From contig JAQUXS010000002.1 in assembly GCA_028692255.1 (NCBI GenBank), positions 1-64,000 of the forward strand: a DNA stretch of 64,000 nt, in the 5' to 3' direction. A model generated the notes under the pieces. That model searched no databases. It was not told where the DNA came from and saw only the letters and a program-made list of their open reading frames with translations. A program made the position numbers and the translations under genes. Numbering within the stretch: the first letter of the stretch is position 1; each line of letters starts with the position of its first letter. This document shows positions 1 through 10,404 of the stretch, in pieces. Source of the DNA: Clostridium sp. Its GTDB lineage: Bacteria; Bacillota; Clostridia; Clostridiales; Clostridiaceae.

Positions 1-388
1 TCGTATCTAAAAGTACTGCCTTGGTGCCCTTTATTTTTTGAACAAATTTACCAGTGATTGTTGCAATTCCACTCATCCTCTGAAGAAGATTAAGAGCAAC
101 TCTTTCTCCACTTAATATTATAGATGCATTTCCTTTAATATTAGCTAATTTACTGCCTTTTTTTACCTCATCGCCATCTTTTACAAAGGCTTCTACCTCT
201 GCGCCACCAAGTATTACAAATACCCTTTCAAATACATCCATGCCGCATATAATACCATCTTCTTTTGCTATGAGATCAACTTTGCACATTTCATTTAATG
301 ATACAATTGAATTAGTGGTTATATCATCATAGGCACCATCTTCAAGTAATGCATTTTTTATTATTTTATCTACAACAAGTGAGTTCAT
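1..388 (-). CDS. nadC: Nicotinate-nucleotide pyrophosphorylase, N-terminal part (truncated by window edge)
   Basis: Minus-strand reading from ATG at 388 gives MNSLVVDKIIKNALLEDGAYDDITTNSIVSLNEMCKVDL..., NadC-like; overlaps the end of nadB. Confidence 0.88.
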   Translation of the reverse strand, partial: MNSLVVDKIIKNALLEDGAYDDITTNSIVSLNEMCKVDLIAKEDGIICGMDVFERVFVILGGAEVEAFVKDGDEVKKGSKLANIKGNASIILSGERVALNLLQRMSGIATITGKFVQKIKGTKAVLLDT

Positions 389-1670
389 TCTTTTTTCCAC
401 CTAACACTTTCTTGAATTCCTCAGTTACACATTTTCTGTTTAGTTTTTTAATGTTCTCTGCTTCTTCTAAACTAATACTTTTCTTCAATTTTACTATGGA
501 TGTATTTTCAATTTTACTATTTATATCAAGAGCCGCCCTCCTTGAAAATACAAGCCCCTCTAGAAGCGAATTACTTGCAAGCCTATTAGCGCCATGTACA
601 CCTGTGCAGCTAACTTCACCACAAGCATAAAGATTATCCATAGAAGTTTTTGAATATAAATCCACATCAATACCACCCATAAAATAATGTTGAACTGGAG
701 TTACTGGTATTTTACTCTTTGTTATATCAATTCCTCTTTCAAGACAACCTTCATAAATTCCAGGAAATCTTTTTACTATAAATTCCCTTGTCATGCTGCT
801 TAAATCAAGGGTTACAAATTTTGAATCTGTATCTTTTTCTTCTTCCCATATTCTATTAGCTACTACGTCCCTTGGTAAAAGTTCATTTACAAAACGCTTA
901 CCATATTTATTTATGAGTTTTGCACCTTCGCCTCTCATTGATTCTGAAATTAGGAATCTTCTATCTTCAACATCTTTTTCATACAATGCTGTTGGATGGA
1001 ACTGAATGTAATTTAAATTTTTAACTGCTATTTTATTTCTCATTGCTATTGCAATCCCATCACCAGTTAAAGCTCTTCTATTGGTAGAATTTACGAAAAG
1101 TCCTCCTATTCCACCTGAAGCAAGCACTACAAACTTAGAATGAATGTAATTTACACTATTATCTTTTATTACAACTGCACCAACACAAATACCTTCATAC
1201 TTTAAAATGTCAACTAGTTCTATATCTTCCTCTAGTGTTATGTTTTCTCTTTTTTTAAGTTCACTATAGAGAGTTTCAAATACTCTTTTTCCTGTAACAT
1301 CGTCAGAATGCACAATTCTATTTACGCTGTGAGCACCTTCTCTTGTATAGTCAAAATCATTTCCGTTTTTATCAAATTTCATTCCAAATTTCTCAAGCAT
1401 TTTTATATTATAAATTGATTCTTCTGCTAAAACTCTTACAGCTTCACTTTTATTCTTACCTTGACCTGCTTTTATAGTATCTTGAACAAAAAGGTCAATA
1501 TCATCTTTATCTCTTGCTTTTGATATGCCTCCTTGTGCAAGATAAGTATTACATTCACTAGATTTCGTCTTAGAAATAACTGTAACCTTATATTTTTTAT
1601 CAATATTAAGTGCTGCAAACATGCCAGCAACACCACTTCCAACTACAAGTACATCCGTATAAATATCCAT
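366..1670 (-). CDS. nadB: L-aspartate oxidase
   Basis: FAD-binding GSGVAGMFAAL, LAQGGIS, HPTALY, ACGEVSCTGVHGANRLASNSLLE; lies between nadA and nadC. Confidence 0.95.
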   Translation of the reverse strand: MDIYTDVLVVGSGVAGMFAALNIDKKYKVTVISKTKSSECNTYLAQGGISKARDKDDIDLFVQDTIKAGQGKNKSEAVRVLAEESIYNIKMLEKFGMKFDKNGNDFDYTREGAHSVNRIVHSDDVTGKRVFETLYSELKKRENITLEEDIELVDILKYEGICVGAVVIKDNSVNYIHSKFVVLASGGIGGLFVNSTNRRALTGDGIAIAMRNKIAVKNLNYIQFHPTALYEKDVEDRRFLISESMRGEGAKLINKYGKRFVNELLPRDVVANRIWEEEKDTDSKFVTLDLSSMTREFIVKRFPGIYEGCLERGIDITKSKIPVTPVQHYFMGGIDVDLYSKTSMDNLYACGEVSCTGVHGANRLASNSLLEGLVFSRRAALDINSKIENTSIVKLKKSISLEEAENIKKLNRKCVTEEFKKVLGGKKNELTCCR

Positions 1671-1671
1671 T

Positions 1672-2583
1672 TTAATCCCTTCCTAAAATAAGCATATTCT
1701 CTAGGGCTTTTGATGCTTTTAGCCTTATATTTTCTTCTATTTTTATTTCATTTTTCATTTCCTTTAAACTATTATAAACATCAATAAGAAATGTCTTTTT
1801 CATATTAACGCATACCATTCCCCTTATTGGAATAAACTCCTTATCTGGTTCATTATTTTTCATATTATAAATAACTCCCTGCTCAGTTACAATAATAAAT
1901 TTTTTATTGTGAGATGCTTTGCTGTAATTTATTATTTCACTTGTACTTCCAACGTAATCAGCCACATTTCTTACTTCCTTTGGGCATTCAGGATGTACAA
2001 GCACCTCTGCATCACTATTTTCATCTTTAACTTTCATAACATCTTGTGCTGTTACTCTATTATGAACACGACAGTGCCCATCCCATAATATAATTTTCTT
2101 ATTAGGAACCTTTTCCTGTACATATGAGCCTAAATTTTTATCTGGTACAAAAATTATTTCATCTGAATCAATTTTTTCAACTATTTTTACTGCATTTGAA
2201 GAAGTACAACAAATGTCTGAAACAGCTTTTACCTCCACAGAAGAATTTACATATGTTACGACCTTAGCTTTAGGATGCTTTTTTTTCATTTCAAGTACAT
2301 CTAAAGCATTAGCCATATCAGCCATAGGACATCCTGCCTCTTTTACAGGCAAAAGAACTTTTTTTAATGGAGATAATATTTTTGCACTTTCTGCCATAAA
2401 CTTAACTCCGCAGAAAACAATAGTATCAGCAGAATTTTCTTTTGCTTTTCTACTTAGTTCAAAGGAATCACCTACAAAATCAGCAACTTCCTGGACCTCT
2501 CCTACTTGATAATAATGTGCAAGTATAATAGCATTTTTTTCTTTTTTAAGTCTATTTATTTCATTTTTTAAATCCAAAGTCAT
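1672..2583 (-). CDS. nadA: Quinolinate synthase
   Basis: AHYYQVGEVQEVADFVGDSFELSRKA, CCTSSNAVKIV, HPECPKEV; first gene of the nad cluster. Confidence 0.96.
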   Translation of the reverse strand: MTLDLKNEINRLKKEKNAIILAHYYQVGEVQEVADFVGDSFELSRKAKENSADTIVFCGVKFMAESAKILSPLKKVLLPVKEAGCPMADMANALDVLEMKKKHPKAKVVTYVNSSVEVKAVSDICCTSSNAVKIVEKIDSDEIIFVPDKNLGSYVQEKVPNKKIILWDGHCRVHNRVTAQDVMKVKDENSDAEVLVHPECPKEVRNVADYVGSTSEIINYSKASHNKKFIIVTEQGVIYNMKNNEPDKEFIPIRGMVCVNMKKTFLIDVYNSLKEMKNEIKIEENIRLKASKALENMLILGRD

Positions 2584-2633
2584 TGTTTACATTCCTCCGT
2601 TTTGTACTTTCCAGCTGTATATACACTTATTTA

Positions 2634-2662
2634 AATATATCACTTTGACATTATTTTATCAA
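2634..2662 (-). promoter_or_regulatory. Candidate sigma-A promoter for nadABC (-35 TTGATA, 17-nt spacer, -10 TATATT)
   Basis: Read directly on the minus strand; TGTATATACA palindrome at 2616-2625 lies just downstream. Confidence 0.55.
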
Positions 2663-2676
2663 TATGCTAAAAGCAA

Positions 2677-2705
2677 AAAAGTCTGCAAAATTATGCAGAC
2701 TTTTT
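2677..2705 (-). terminator. Rho-independent terminator downstream of the LtaS-like gene
   Basis: Minus strand: AAAAAGTCTGCATAATTTTGCAGACTTTTTTGC hairpin plus T-run. Confidence 0.8.
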
Positions 2706-2718
2706 ATATTTACTAATA

Positions 2719-4605
2719 TTATTTATTATTTATATTTGTTTTAAAGCAATCACTTCTTAATATTTCATCTGCAACATTAAGGCCCTGAATTGCTTCGTTT
2801 TCTTTAGATTTACTTTGTGGATCGCCAATGTACTCACCATCTGTCCAAATTGCATAGTTTTCTTTAGTATTTAAAAGGTTTCTACCCATAGTAGTATTCA
2901 CATATTCACTTTTGTTTATTCCCATTAGGTAACTAAGTGTTGGCATTAAATCTATTTGACCACCAGTAGTTTTTATTTCCTGCCCCTTTAATTTATTTTG
3001 ATATATTATAAGAGGTATCTTTTTGTGATTATCAATCATCCAATTCTCTATTCCAGGAGTAGACGCAAGTTGATCTTGATAATATTTATGAATACCACAA
3101 TGATCTCCATATAAAACAACAACAGTATTATTTAAAAGCCCTTTAGACTTTAATTCATTTAAGAAAATACCTATTTGTTTATCTGTATAGTGAACACTTT
3201 GAAGATAGCCACCCATATATGACTGATCAAATGCTGAATTTAATTTAAGTTCCCTATACTTATTAGGAAGGTCAAAAGGTGCATGACTAGTTAATGTTAT
3301 CATAAAATTATAAAAAGGCTGTTTTGTTTTTTCTATTATTGGTGCTGCTTGCTTTAAATAACTTCCATCACTAAGTCCAAGTCCAATAACTTCATTTATG
3401 TTAAACTTTGAAGCATCTATACAATTCTGAAAACCAATAGAACTCATAGCAGGTTCCCAGTTCCAATATGAACCCTTATCTGGGTGAATTGCCTGGGTGT
3501 AATATCCCTGTCTTTGAAATATATTAGGCAGTGAATTATTGTACTTATTATCTGGATATCTAAAAAATGTACTTCCAGTTCTAACAGGATATATTGATGT
3601 ATTAGTCATAAGTTCCGCGTCAGAGGTTGTACCTTCATTTACCTCTTCGTTGTAATTACTAAAATACAAGCTGTTTCCAAGGAGCTTATTTATGTTTGGA
3701 GTTATTTCTTGCCCATTAACGCTTTTATTGATAACAAAATTTTCTAAGGATTCCACTTGAATAACAAGGAGATTCTTGCCTTTAAACATAGACCTATATT
3801 CATTATCTGGTAAATTTTCATTTTTATCCTTAAACCATTTATTTATATCATTTTTATTAGATTTAGAAAGCACTAGCTGCCTCGAATCTTTAAAAAAGTT
3901 GCAGGTATCTATAATGTGATATCCTATAGGAGATAAATTGCTTACTGTTATACTTGGCTTCCATTTCACAGAAAAATATGTCTCCTCAGTGTCGTACTTT
4001 TTTAAAACTTGAACCTTATAAGGAACATAAATTGTATATATGGAAGATATAATAAATATTATAAGAAACAACAATATACTTCTTTTGTTTTTTTCACATA
4101 GTTTTTTATTAAAAAAGCTATAAGGTATAGCAATAATAAGATCCAATATAAATAATATATCAGATTTATGAAACATAGAAGCAACAGAACTAGATAAACT
4201 GTCAAGATTAGTTGTTTCCTTTAATAAATATAATGTTGGAAATGTGCTAAACCCTCTGAAATACCATAAGTCTCCAATAAACAAAATAGAAAATACAACA
4301 TTTATTGCAATTAAAAATTTAAGTTGTCCTCTACCCTTAAATAAAAAAGATAAACTTGTAAAAAGTAAAATAAAACATACGTAAATATATACGTGTGGTA
4401 TTGTATTATAAGATGTTATTATCTGATTAAAAGTAGGCTTATCATAATTCACATTAGCTACTACTAAAATACTTTTTAATAACACTGCAATTACTGTATA
4501 ACAAAAAAATATACTAATGTATATTGATTTTATTTGTGATTTTAAAAATTTAACAATTCTTTTTAATGCATTATCCCTAAAGCTGCTTAAATCCACAAAG
4601 AACAC
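2719..4605 (-). CDS. LTA synthase family sulfatase, multi-TM with extracellular phosphoglycerol-transferase domain
   Basis: Several N-terminal TM segments; NLLVIQVESLENFV, NEGTTSDAELM, LYGDHCG motifs. Confidence 0.88.
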   Translation of the reverse strand: MFFVDLSSFRDNALKRIVKFLKSQIKSIYISIFFCYTVIAVLLKSILVVANVNYDKPTFNQIITSYNTIPHVYIYVCFILLFTSLSFLFKGRGQLKFLIAINVVFSILFIGDLWYFRGFSTFPTLYLLKETTNLDSLSSSVASMFHKSDILFILDLIIAIPYSFFNKKLCEKNKRSILLFLIIFIISSIYTIYVPYKVQVLKKYDTEETYFSVKWKPSITVSNLSPIGYHIIDTCNFFKDSRQLVLSKSNKNDINKWFKDKNENLPDNEYRSMFKGKNLLVIQVESLENFVINKSVNGQEITPNINKLLGNSLYFSNYNEEVNEGTTSDAELMTNTSIYPVRTGSTFFRYPDNKYNNSLPNIFQRQGYYTQAIHPDKGSYWNWEPAMSSIGFQNCIDASKFNINEVIGLGLSDGSYLKQAAPIIEKTKQPFYNFMITLTSHAPFDLPNKYRELKLNSAFDQSYMGGYLQSVHYTDKQIGIFLNELKSKGLLNNTVVVLYGDHCGIHKYYQDQLASTPGIENWMIDNHKKIPLIIYQNKLKGQEIKTTGGQIDLMPTLSYLMGINKSEYVNTTMGRNLLNTKENYAIWTDGEYIGDPQSKSKENEAIQGLNVADEILRSDCFKTNINNK

Positions 4606-4690
4606 CTCATTTGAAAATTATATTTAACAATTACTTAAAGACCACTTAATAATATTCGACGTATTTTTTAGTTTTCCTTCAATTATTTTG

Positions 4691-5644
4691 TTACAGATCC
4701 ATCCAACCTTTTTTCTTAAACCACAAATACATATTTACTGCAATAAATACCATAACAATGAGCACAATAAAATATCCATATTTAAAATTTAGCTCTGGCA
4801 TAAACTGAAAATTCATTCCATATACTCCAGCAATAAATGTAAGCGGATTAAATATAGTTGTAACAATAGTTAAAACCATAGTATTTCTATTAAGTTTTGC
4901 AGAATCTATAGACAAATAATTATCTCTTATATCTGCTGTAATTTCCCTATCTGATTCTACCATACTTGAAAGCTTTATAAGATGATCGTGTATATCAGAA
5001 AAATACATTCTTCTTTCATTAAAATCCTGAAGTTTTTCAGAATTTATTATCCTATATAAAAGTTCCCTCATAGCATTTATAGTCTTTCTAAGTCTCAATA
5101 AATCCTTCCTTATTTTAAATAGCCTATCAATTAAATTGTAAACTGAATCCTCCCCCTCATTTATCTCAATATCATCTAGTTTTTCTTCAATTTTATATAC
5201 TATTGGAAAGAAATGATCAACTACCTTGTCCATAATTTGATGAGCAGCATACGCCGTCCCATCTACCCACTTTTTTTCATTATTTTTAGCCTTATTGAAA
5301 GCTTCATCTACCCCTTTAAGAGAAGTTTTATGAAAAGAGACTACATATTTTTTGCTTACAAACATTGCAATTTCTTCAGGCATAAGTGTAGTTTCGTTTA
5401 ATTCATTTAATATAAAAAAATTATATTCAGTATAATAATCAACTTTAGGACTGTTAAAATGCATCAAACAATCTTCAATAGCAAGGGGATGAAAATGAAA
5501 ATAAGATGACAATAGATCTGATTCTTCTTTAGTAGGTGAATCAAAATCAATCCAATACCATAAAATATCCTTGTCTTCTACTTCTCCTATGGAAAAACTA
5601 CATTTTAATTTATAATCTTTAGTTATTGCAATTATCCTAATCAA
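4691..5644 (-). CDS. corA: CorA-family magnesium transporter
   Basis: C-terminal TM with GMN signature (FIAGVYGMNFQFMPEL). Confidence 0.92.
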   Translation of the reverse strand: MIRIIAITKDYKLKCSFSIGEVEDKDILWYWIDFDSPTKEESDLLSSYFHFHPLAIEDCLMHFNSPKVDYYTEYNFFILNELNETTLMPEEIAMFVSKKYVVSFHKTSLKGVDEAFNKAKNNEKKWVDGTAYAAHQIMDKVVDHFFPIVYKIEEKLDDIEINEGEDSVYNLIDRLFKIRKDLLRLRKTINAMRELLYRIINSEKLQDFNERRMYFSDIHDHLIKLSSMVESDREITADIRDNYLSIDSAKLNRNTMVLTIVTTIFNPLTFIAGVYGMNFQFMPELNFKYGYFIVLIVMVFIAVNMYLWFKKKGWMDL

Positions 5645-5658
5645 AAAGTTCCCACCTC

Positions 5659-6720
5659 TTAAACTAATATTTTACACAATATTTCATCTTCGTCTATTAT
5701 CTTCTTTGCCATATCAATATTTTTATCAACATGTATAAAAGTATACCTATTAGGTTTAATATCTTTTGCCATTTCTGCTGCTTTTTTAAAATCATCTTTT
5801 TTCATTTTAAGTGTAGCTGCATAGTCAAAAAATCCGGTACCTTTTAATACTTTTGTTATTCTCTCTGACCTGTGATTTTGAACTTTTGCCATTATATATG
5901 TGGCTACTCCAACCTGCACCCCATGAAGCTGAGGATTCTTTACAAATTTATCTAACGCATGTGAAATAAGATGCTCTGATCCACTTGCTGGAGCGCTGCT
6001 GCCTGCTATCTCCATAGAAATACCATTAAGTGTAAGTGAATCCACAAGTTCTTTTAAAAACAAATCATCCTTTATAGTTTTAAATTCTGTCCTTACAAAG
6101 CTATTTACAGCTTTTTTTGAAATCATAACAGCAAAATCATCAACAGTGGTCTTTCCATTTTGTTCTTCAAAGTCCCAGTCATACAGTGCCGTTATATTTG
6201 AAATTAAATCTCCTATACCAGAATATATAAATTTTTCAGGAGCACCTTTTATAACATCAATATCTGCAATTATTCCATAAGGTGTCTTGGCTGGAATGGA
6301 CATTCTTTTTCCATCTAAAATAAGAGAAGCCCCTGCACTTGCAAATCCATCATTTGAAGTAGAAGTAGGAACACTTATAAAAGGCAATTGTCTTAGAAAA
6401 CTCATATACTTAACAACATCTATTGCCTTTCCGCCGCCGACTCCAATAAGGACTTCTGCATCCTTTGAAATGTTAAACGCATTTTGTGACACCTCTTTAA
6501 AATCTATGTCTGTAATAACACCAGTGCCAACTACATTTATACCTGATTTTTTGATAGATTTTTCAATTTTATCCCCAAACAGCTCATATATTCCTTCTCC
6601 AAAATATATAGCTGCCTTTTTAAATCCACCCTTTTTTATAAATTTCCCCAGCTGCTTTATATTTCCTTTTCCAACCTCCAGTATTGATGGTATTGATATC
6701 TTATGAACTAATTCTCTCAT
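5659..6720 (-). CDS. sn-Glycerol-1-phosphate dehydrogenase-like (EgsA/AraM family)
   Basis: Fe-ADH fold: IGVGGGKAIDVVKY, SVPTSTSNDGFAS, SGSEHLISHALD; 4-bp overlap with the upstream HAD gene. Confidence 0.82.
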   Translation of the reverse strand: MRELVHKISIPSILEVGKGNIKQLGKFIKKGGFKKAAIYFGEGIYELFGDKIEKSIKKSGINVVGTGVITDIDFKEVSQNAFNISKDAEVLIGVGGGKAIDVVKYMSFLRQLPFISVPTSTSNDGFASAGASLILDGKRMSIPAKTPYGIIADIDVIKGAPEKFIYSGIGDLISNITALYDWDFEEQNGKTTVDDFAVMISKKAVNSFVRTEFKTIKDDLFLKELVDSLTLNGISMEIAGSSAPASGSEHLISHALDKFVKNPQLHGVQVGVATYIMAKVQNHRSERITKVLKGTGFFDYAATLKMKKDDFKKAAEMAKDIKPNRYTFIHVDKNIDMAKKIIDEDEILCKILV

Positions 6721-7376
6721 AATTCTTCACTTCCTATCATTTTTTTAACTTTTTGCCATATATCATAAAAGTTATTGAATTCTATAAAATCCCTGTTAGT
6801 ACTTTTTAGAAGTTCTGAAAGTTGTGCTTTAGAAAAAACCACATCACTTAGAAGTGCAGCTTTAAGATCTGGCTCACTATCTCCTGCATAGAAAATCTTA
6901 TCATATTGACCTTTTAATTTTTTAATTACTTTGCTCTTATCTATACCATATATTTCTGAATAAAACTCACTGTTTTTATCAAGTAAGAAATGTATTCCAT
7001 TATCTTTAAATATACCTTTATTGGTATAAATTTTAACGTCTTTTATACCATTGTTTTTAAATACTCTGTCTATATAATATCCCGTTCCAGCACTTACCAC
7101 AATAAAATCTCCACCATATTTTTTAATATTGTTTATAAACTCCAGTGCAAAAGGATCTAATTTTATTTTATTTATATCTTCATCAATTTGTCTTTCATTT
7201 CTTCTTATATTTTTAAAAATATATCCTAAATAATCTACATCCTTTATTTTTTTATTCCGCCAGTCAGTATACATGTCTTTACATTCTTCTTTTAGATATT
7301 CCTCAGTAATTATCTTATAAAAGTCCTTCTCCGTAAGGGTCCCATCAAAATCTGAAACAAATGCAAAGTTTCCCAT
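6717..7376 (-). CDS. HAD-superfamily phosphatase (SerB/MtnX-like)
   Basis: DFDGTLT, VVSAGTGYYID, FYAGDSEPDL. Confidence 0.82.
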   Translation of the reverse strand: MGNFAFVSDFDGTLTEKDFYKIITEEYLKEECKDMYTDWRNKKIKDVDYLGYIFKNIRRNERQIDEDINKIKLDPFALEFINNIKKYGGDFIVVSAGTGYYIDRVFKNNGIKDVKIYTNKGIFKDNGIHFLLDKNSEFYSEIYGIDKSKVIKKLKGQYDKIFYAGDSEPDLKAALLSDVVFSKAQLSELLKSTNRDFIEFNNFYDIWQKVKKMIGSEEL

Positions 7377-7462
7377 ATCTCAATTCTCCTTTAAATGTTT
7401 ATTATACTTACAATGATACCATTTATTTTGATTTGTTATTCAAATTTAAAATTTTTTAATAA

Positions 7463-7488
7463 AAAAAGACTGCTTGAGAGCAGTCTTC
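7463..7488 (-). terminator. Rho-independent terminator
   Basis: AAGACTGCTCTCAAGCAGTCTTTTTTTTATT on the minus strand, downstream of the lipoprotein gene. Confidence 0.8.
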
Positions 7489-7497
7489 CTTGATGAT

Positions 7498-8440
7498 TTA
7501 TTGTTTTGTAGTCTTATATGTAACATTTTCTGTAATTGTAATTGGAACGTTCATTTCAGTTGGAATTTCATCGCTTGGTAACATATCCATATTACCTTTT
7601 ACTGTTTCTTTTAATGTTCCATTATTTAAAAATCCATTATCTTTATCTATATTTATATTTCCAGTCATATCACCATTTAATTTAACTTTTGCCTGAACAC
7701 CCATAATATCTGATGCTTTATCTTTAGTGTCTGCAACTAAGTTTGATTTAACATTTATAGTATATTTATCATTATCTGCACTAGCTAATTTATATTTACT
7801 GCTTATAGACATTGGGAACATCATATTTAAATTATATTTATTGTCCCATGTATCACCTACATTTACCTTTTTGCTTGGATAATAATTCATACTCTGCTGC
7901 AAAGCTGATTTAATAGCATTATCTCCAAAACTTTCTTCTAATGTAGACTTAATTTTATCCTTTTGACCATCACTAGTATTTATTTTATCAACTACTGAAT
8001 TAAGTATACTATCAATACCCTTTACTTCTAAAATTTTACCCTTATTATTAACTTTTACTGAAAAGCTTTTTCCAATAAAGCCCCCATAAATTTGTCCTGC
8101 TTCACTACTGCTATCACTTGTATCTTTTGAATTATAACTTGAAGTTTGTCCATTAGCCTCAGTGTCTACTTTTATTGAATTATATTTATAATTCATAGTT
8201 ATATTATTGTCTTTGTCAACATCTGTTATGCTAATAACATAATTCATGTCCATTTTTTGTTTTGAATCAATAGTTTGTTGCCCTAACTTCATTGAAGTAT
8301 CAGCATTAGTGCTAATGTCACTAACATATTTATCTCCTTTGTTTACATTTATACTAATACCTTTTGTTTGATCACAGCCACTAACTGCGAATATTGTAGC
8401 CACAACACATACAGCAGCTCCTATTTTTTTAGATTCATCA
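7498..8440 (-). CDS. DUF6263-like secreted lipoprotein; annotated ORF starts at GTG 8403, natural start appears to be ATG near 8440 with an A7-tract frameshift
   Basis: Lipobox-like AVSGC; VGDTWDNKYNL; upstream ATG ATG AAT CTA AAA AAA preceded by AAAGGGG and giving a signal peptide if one A is added. Confidence 0.62.
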
Positions 8441-8721
8441 TTGTATATTACCCCTTTTGTTTATTTACTATGATATAACTATCTAGCATTTTATTGTTTA
8501 TACGTTTCCAATAATTATAATATCACTATTTGTCTAATAATGCCAACATTTTTAAAAACTTTTTGAATTATTTTTAAATGTTTATAAACTTTTTGTTTAC
8601 TTTTTTCGTTTATATTTGAATTGAATTTAGATATTTGCAAATTTTTAAATTTAATAACATATTTTGCAAGTTATTTGCCACTACTTTTTGATTTAAAATA
8701 ATTTTTTGCGTCAGAATCAAA

Positions 8722-8796
8722 AATTACTATAACAATCAGACTGCCAATATAATGGATGCAATCTGGAGTGCTAATGAAATGGGACTTAACTGCTAA
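8722..8796 (+). pseudogene. Possible remnant of the C-terminus of a Gfo/Idh/MocA-type oxidoreductase
   Basis: Plus-strand reading NYYNNQTANIMDAIWSANEMGLNC*; no ORF upstream. Confidence 0.35.
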
Positions 8797-8823
8797 TAGA
8801 AAATTCCTATTGAAATAAAAAAA

Positions 8824-8898
8824 ACAATGGTCCCCTTTTTTATTATAATTGAATCTCTATCCAAACAAAAATAACAAAAACGGAAACCATTGTCATAG
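8824..8898 (-). terminator. Long-loop hairpin, probable terminator for the isomerase gene
   Basis: Minus strand ACAATGGTTTCC ... GGGGACCATTGTTTTTTTT. Confidence 0.45.
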
Positions 8899-8903
8899 TT
8901 CAA

Positions 8904-10400
8904 TTATTCAAAAGGATTCTCTGATTTATAAAGCATTCCTTTTGGTTGATTAAACCCTAATTCTTTAACCTCTAGATATTTGAATAAATTGTAAATTGCT
9001 TTTCCATAGTGACCAAATGCAACTGCACCATGATGTGGATATCTCTTTTCTATTAGCACATGACGATAAAATCTTGCCATTTCAGGAATTGCAAAAATAC
9101 CAATAGATCCAAACGAACGAGTTGCAACTGGTAAAATTTCACCTTCTGCAACATATGCTGTGAGTTCTGCATCTGCATTACTTTGTAAACGGAAGAATGT
9201 TATATCTCCAGGGACAATATCGCCTTCAAGTGTCCCTCTAGTTATGTTGGGTTCTTGATTTGGCTCTAATGCTCTTGCCATAATCATTTGATTTTTCATA
9301 GTACGAGTTGTCAATTTACATGCTGCTGTGTTACCACAATGGAATGCCATAAATGTGTCTTTTAGTGTGTAATTAAATTTGCCTTTAATTTCTGATTCAT
9401 ACATATCATCTGGTACTGTATTATTAATATCCAATAATGTTACGACATCTTGACTTACACATGTTCCAATATATTCACTTAATGCACCATAAATATCCAC
9501 TTCACATGACACAGGAATTCCCATTGCTGTTAAACGACTGTTTACATAGCAAGGTACAAATCCAAATTGTGTTTGGAAGGATGGCCAACATTTATTTGCA
9601 AAAACAACATAATCTCTTGAACCTTTATGCTCTTCCATCCAATCCAATAATGTAATTTCATACTGAGCAAGCTTTGGTAAAATACCTGGCATTTTATTTC
9701 CTTCAGCTAATTCCTTTTCCATACTAGCTATTACCTCTGGAATTCTTGAATCATTAGCATGCTCATTAAATGCTGCATATAAGTCAAGTTCCGAATTTTC
9801 TTCAATTTCAACGTCTAAATTATATAATTGTTTAATTGGAGCGTTACAAGCTAAAAAGTCTTGCGGACGTGGTCCAAAGGAGATAATTTTTAATTTTTTT
9901 AATCCAAGTAATGCAGTGGCAACTGGCACAAATTCTGTAATCATATTTGCAACTTCATCTGCAGTTCCAACAGGATATTCAGGAATATATGCTTTTACAT
10001 TACGAAGTGCTAAATTATAACTTGCATTTAGCATTCCACAGAAGGCATCTCCACGCCCATTAATTAGGTTGTTTCCCATTTCCTCCGCAGCAGCAGCAAA
10101 CATTACTGGTCCATTAAACTGTTTTGCAATCAAAGTTTCTGAAGTTTCAGGTCCAAAATTGCCAATATATACTACAAGTGCATTTACACCTGCTTCTTTC
10201 ACTTCTTCTAATGCCTTTTCCATATGTTTTTCATTTTCTACAGTTGTTAAACATTCATAGATTTTTCCATTAGATTTTTTATAAGCTTCCACCACAGCTT
10301 TTCTGCGATTAGCTGATAACTCCATCGGAAAACAATCTCTACTCACTGCAATAATTCCTAATTTTACTTCTGGTACATTTTTCATATTTAATTCCCCCAT
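8904..10400 (-). CDS. FucI/AraA-superfamily sugar isomerase
   Basis: About 498 aa; conserved CEVDIYGALSEYIGT, TFMAFHCGNTA, KRYPHHGAVAFGHYGKAIYNLFKYL typical of L-fucose/arabinose isomerase-like proteins. Confidence 0.78.
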   Translation of the reverse strand: MGELNMKNVPEVKLGIIAVSRDCFPMELSANRRKAVVEAYKKSNGKIYECLTTVENEKHMEKALEEVKEAGVNALVVYIGNFGPETSETLIAKQFNGPVMFAAAAEEMGNNLINGRGDAFCGMLNASYNLALRNVKAYIPEYPVGTADEVANMITEFVPVATALLGLKKLKIISFGPRPQDFLACNAPIKQLYNLDVEIEENSELDLYAAFNEHANDSRIPEVIASMEKELAEGNKMPGILPKLAQYEITLLDWMEEHKGSRDYVVFANKCWPSFQTQFGFVPCYVNSRLTAMGIPVSCEVDIYGALSEYIGTCVSQDVVTLLDINNTVPDDMYESEIKGKFNYTLKDTFMAFHCGNTAACKLTTRTMKNQMIMARALEPNQEPNITRGTLEGDIVPGDITFFRLQSNADAELTAYVAEGEILPVATRSFGSIGIFAIPEMARFYRHVLIEKRYPHHGAVAFGHYGKAIYNLFKYLEVKELGFNQPKGMLYKSENPFE

Positions 10401-10404
10401 TTTT

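Noticed and set aside
6287-6706. 139-aa plus-strand ORF over the G1P dehydrogenase gene
   Set aside because: Antisense shadow ORF of a conserved enzyme
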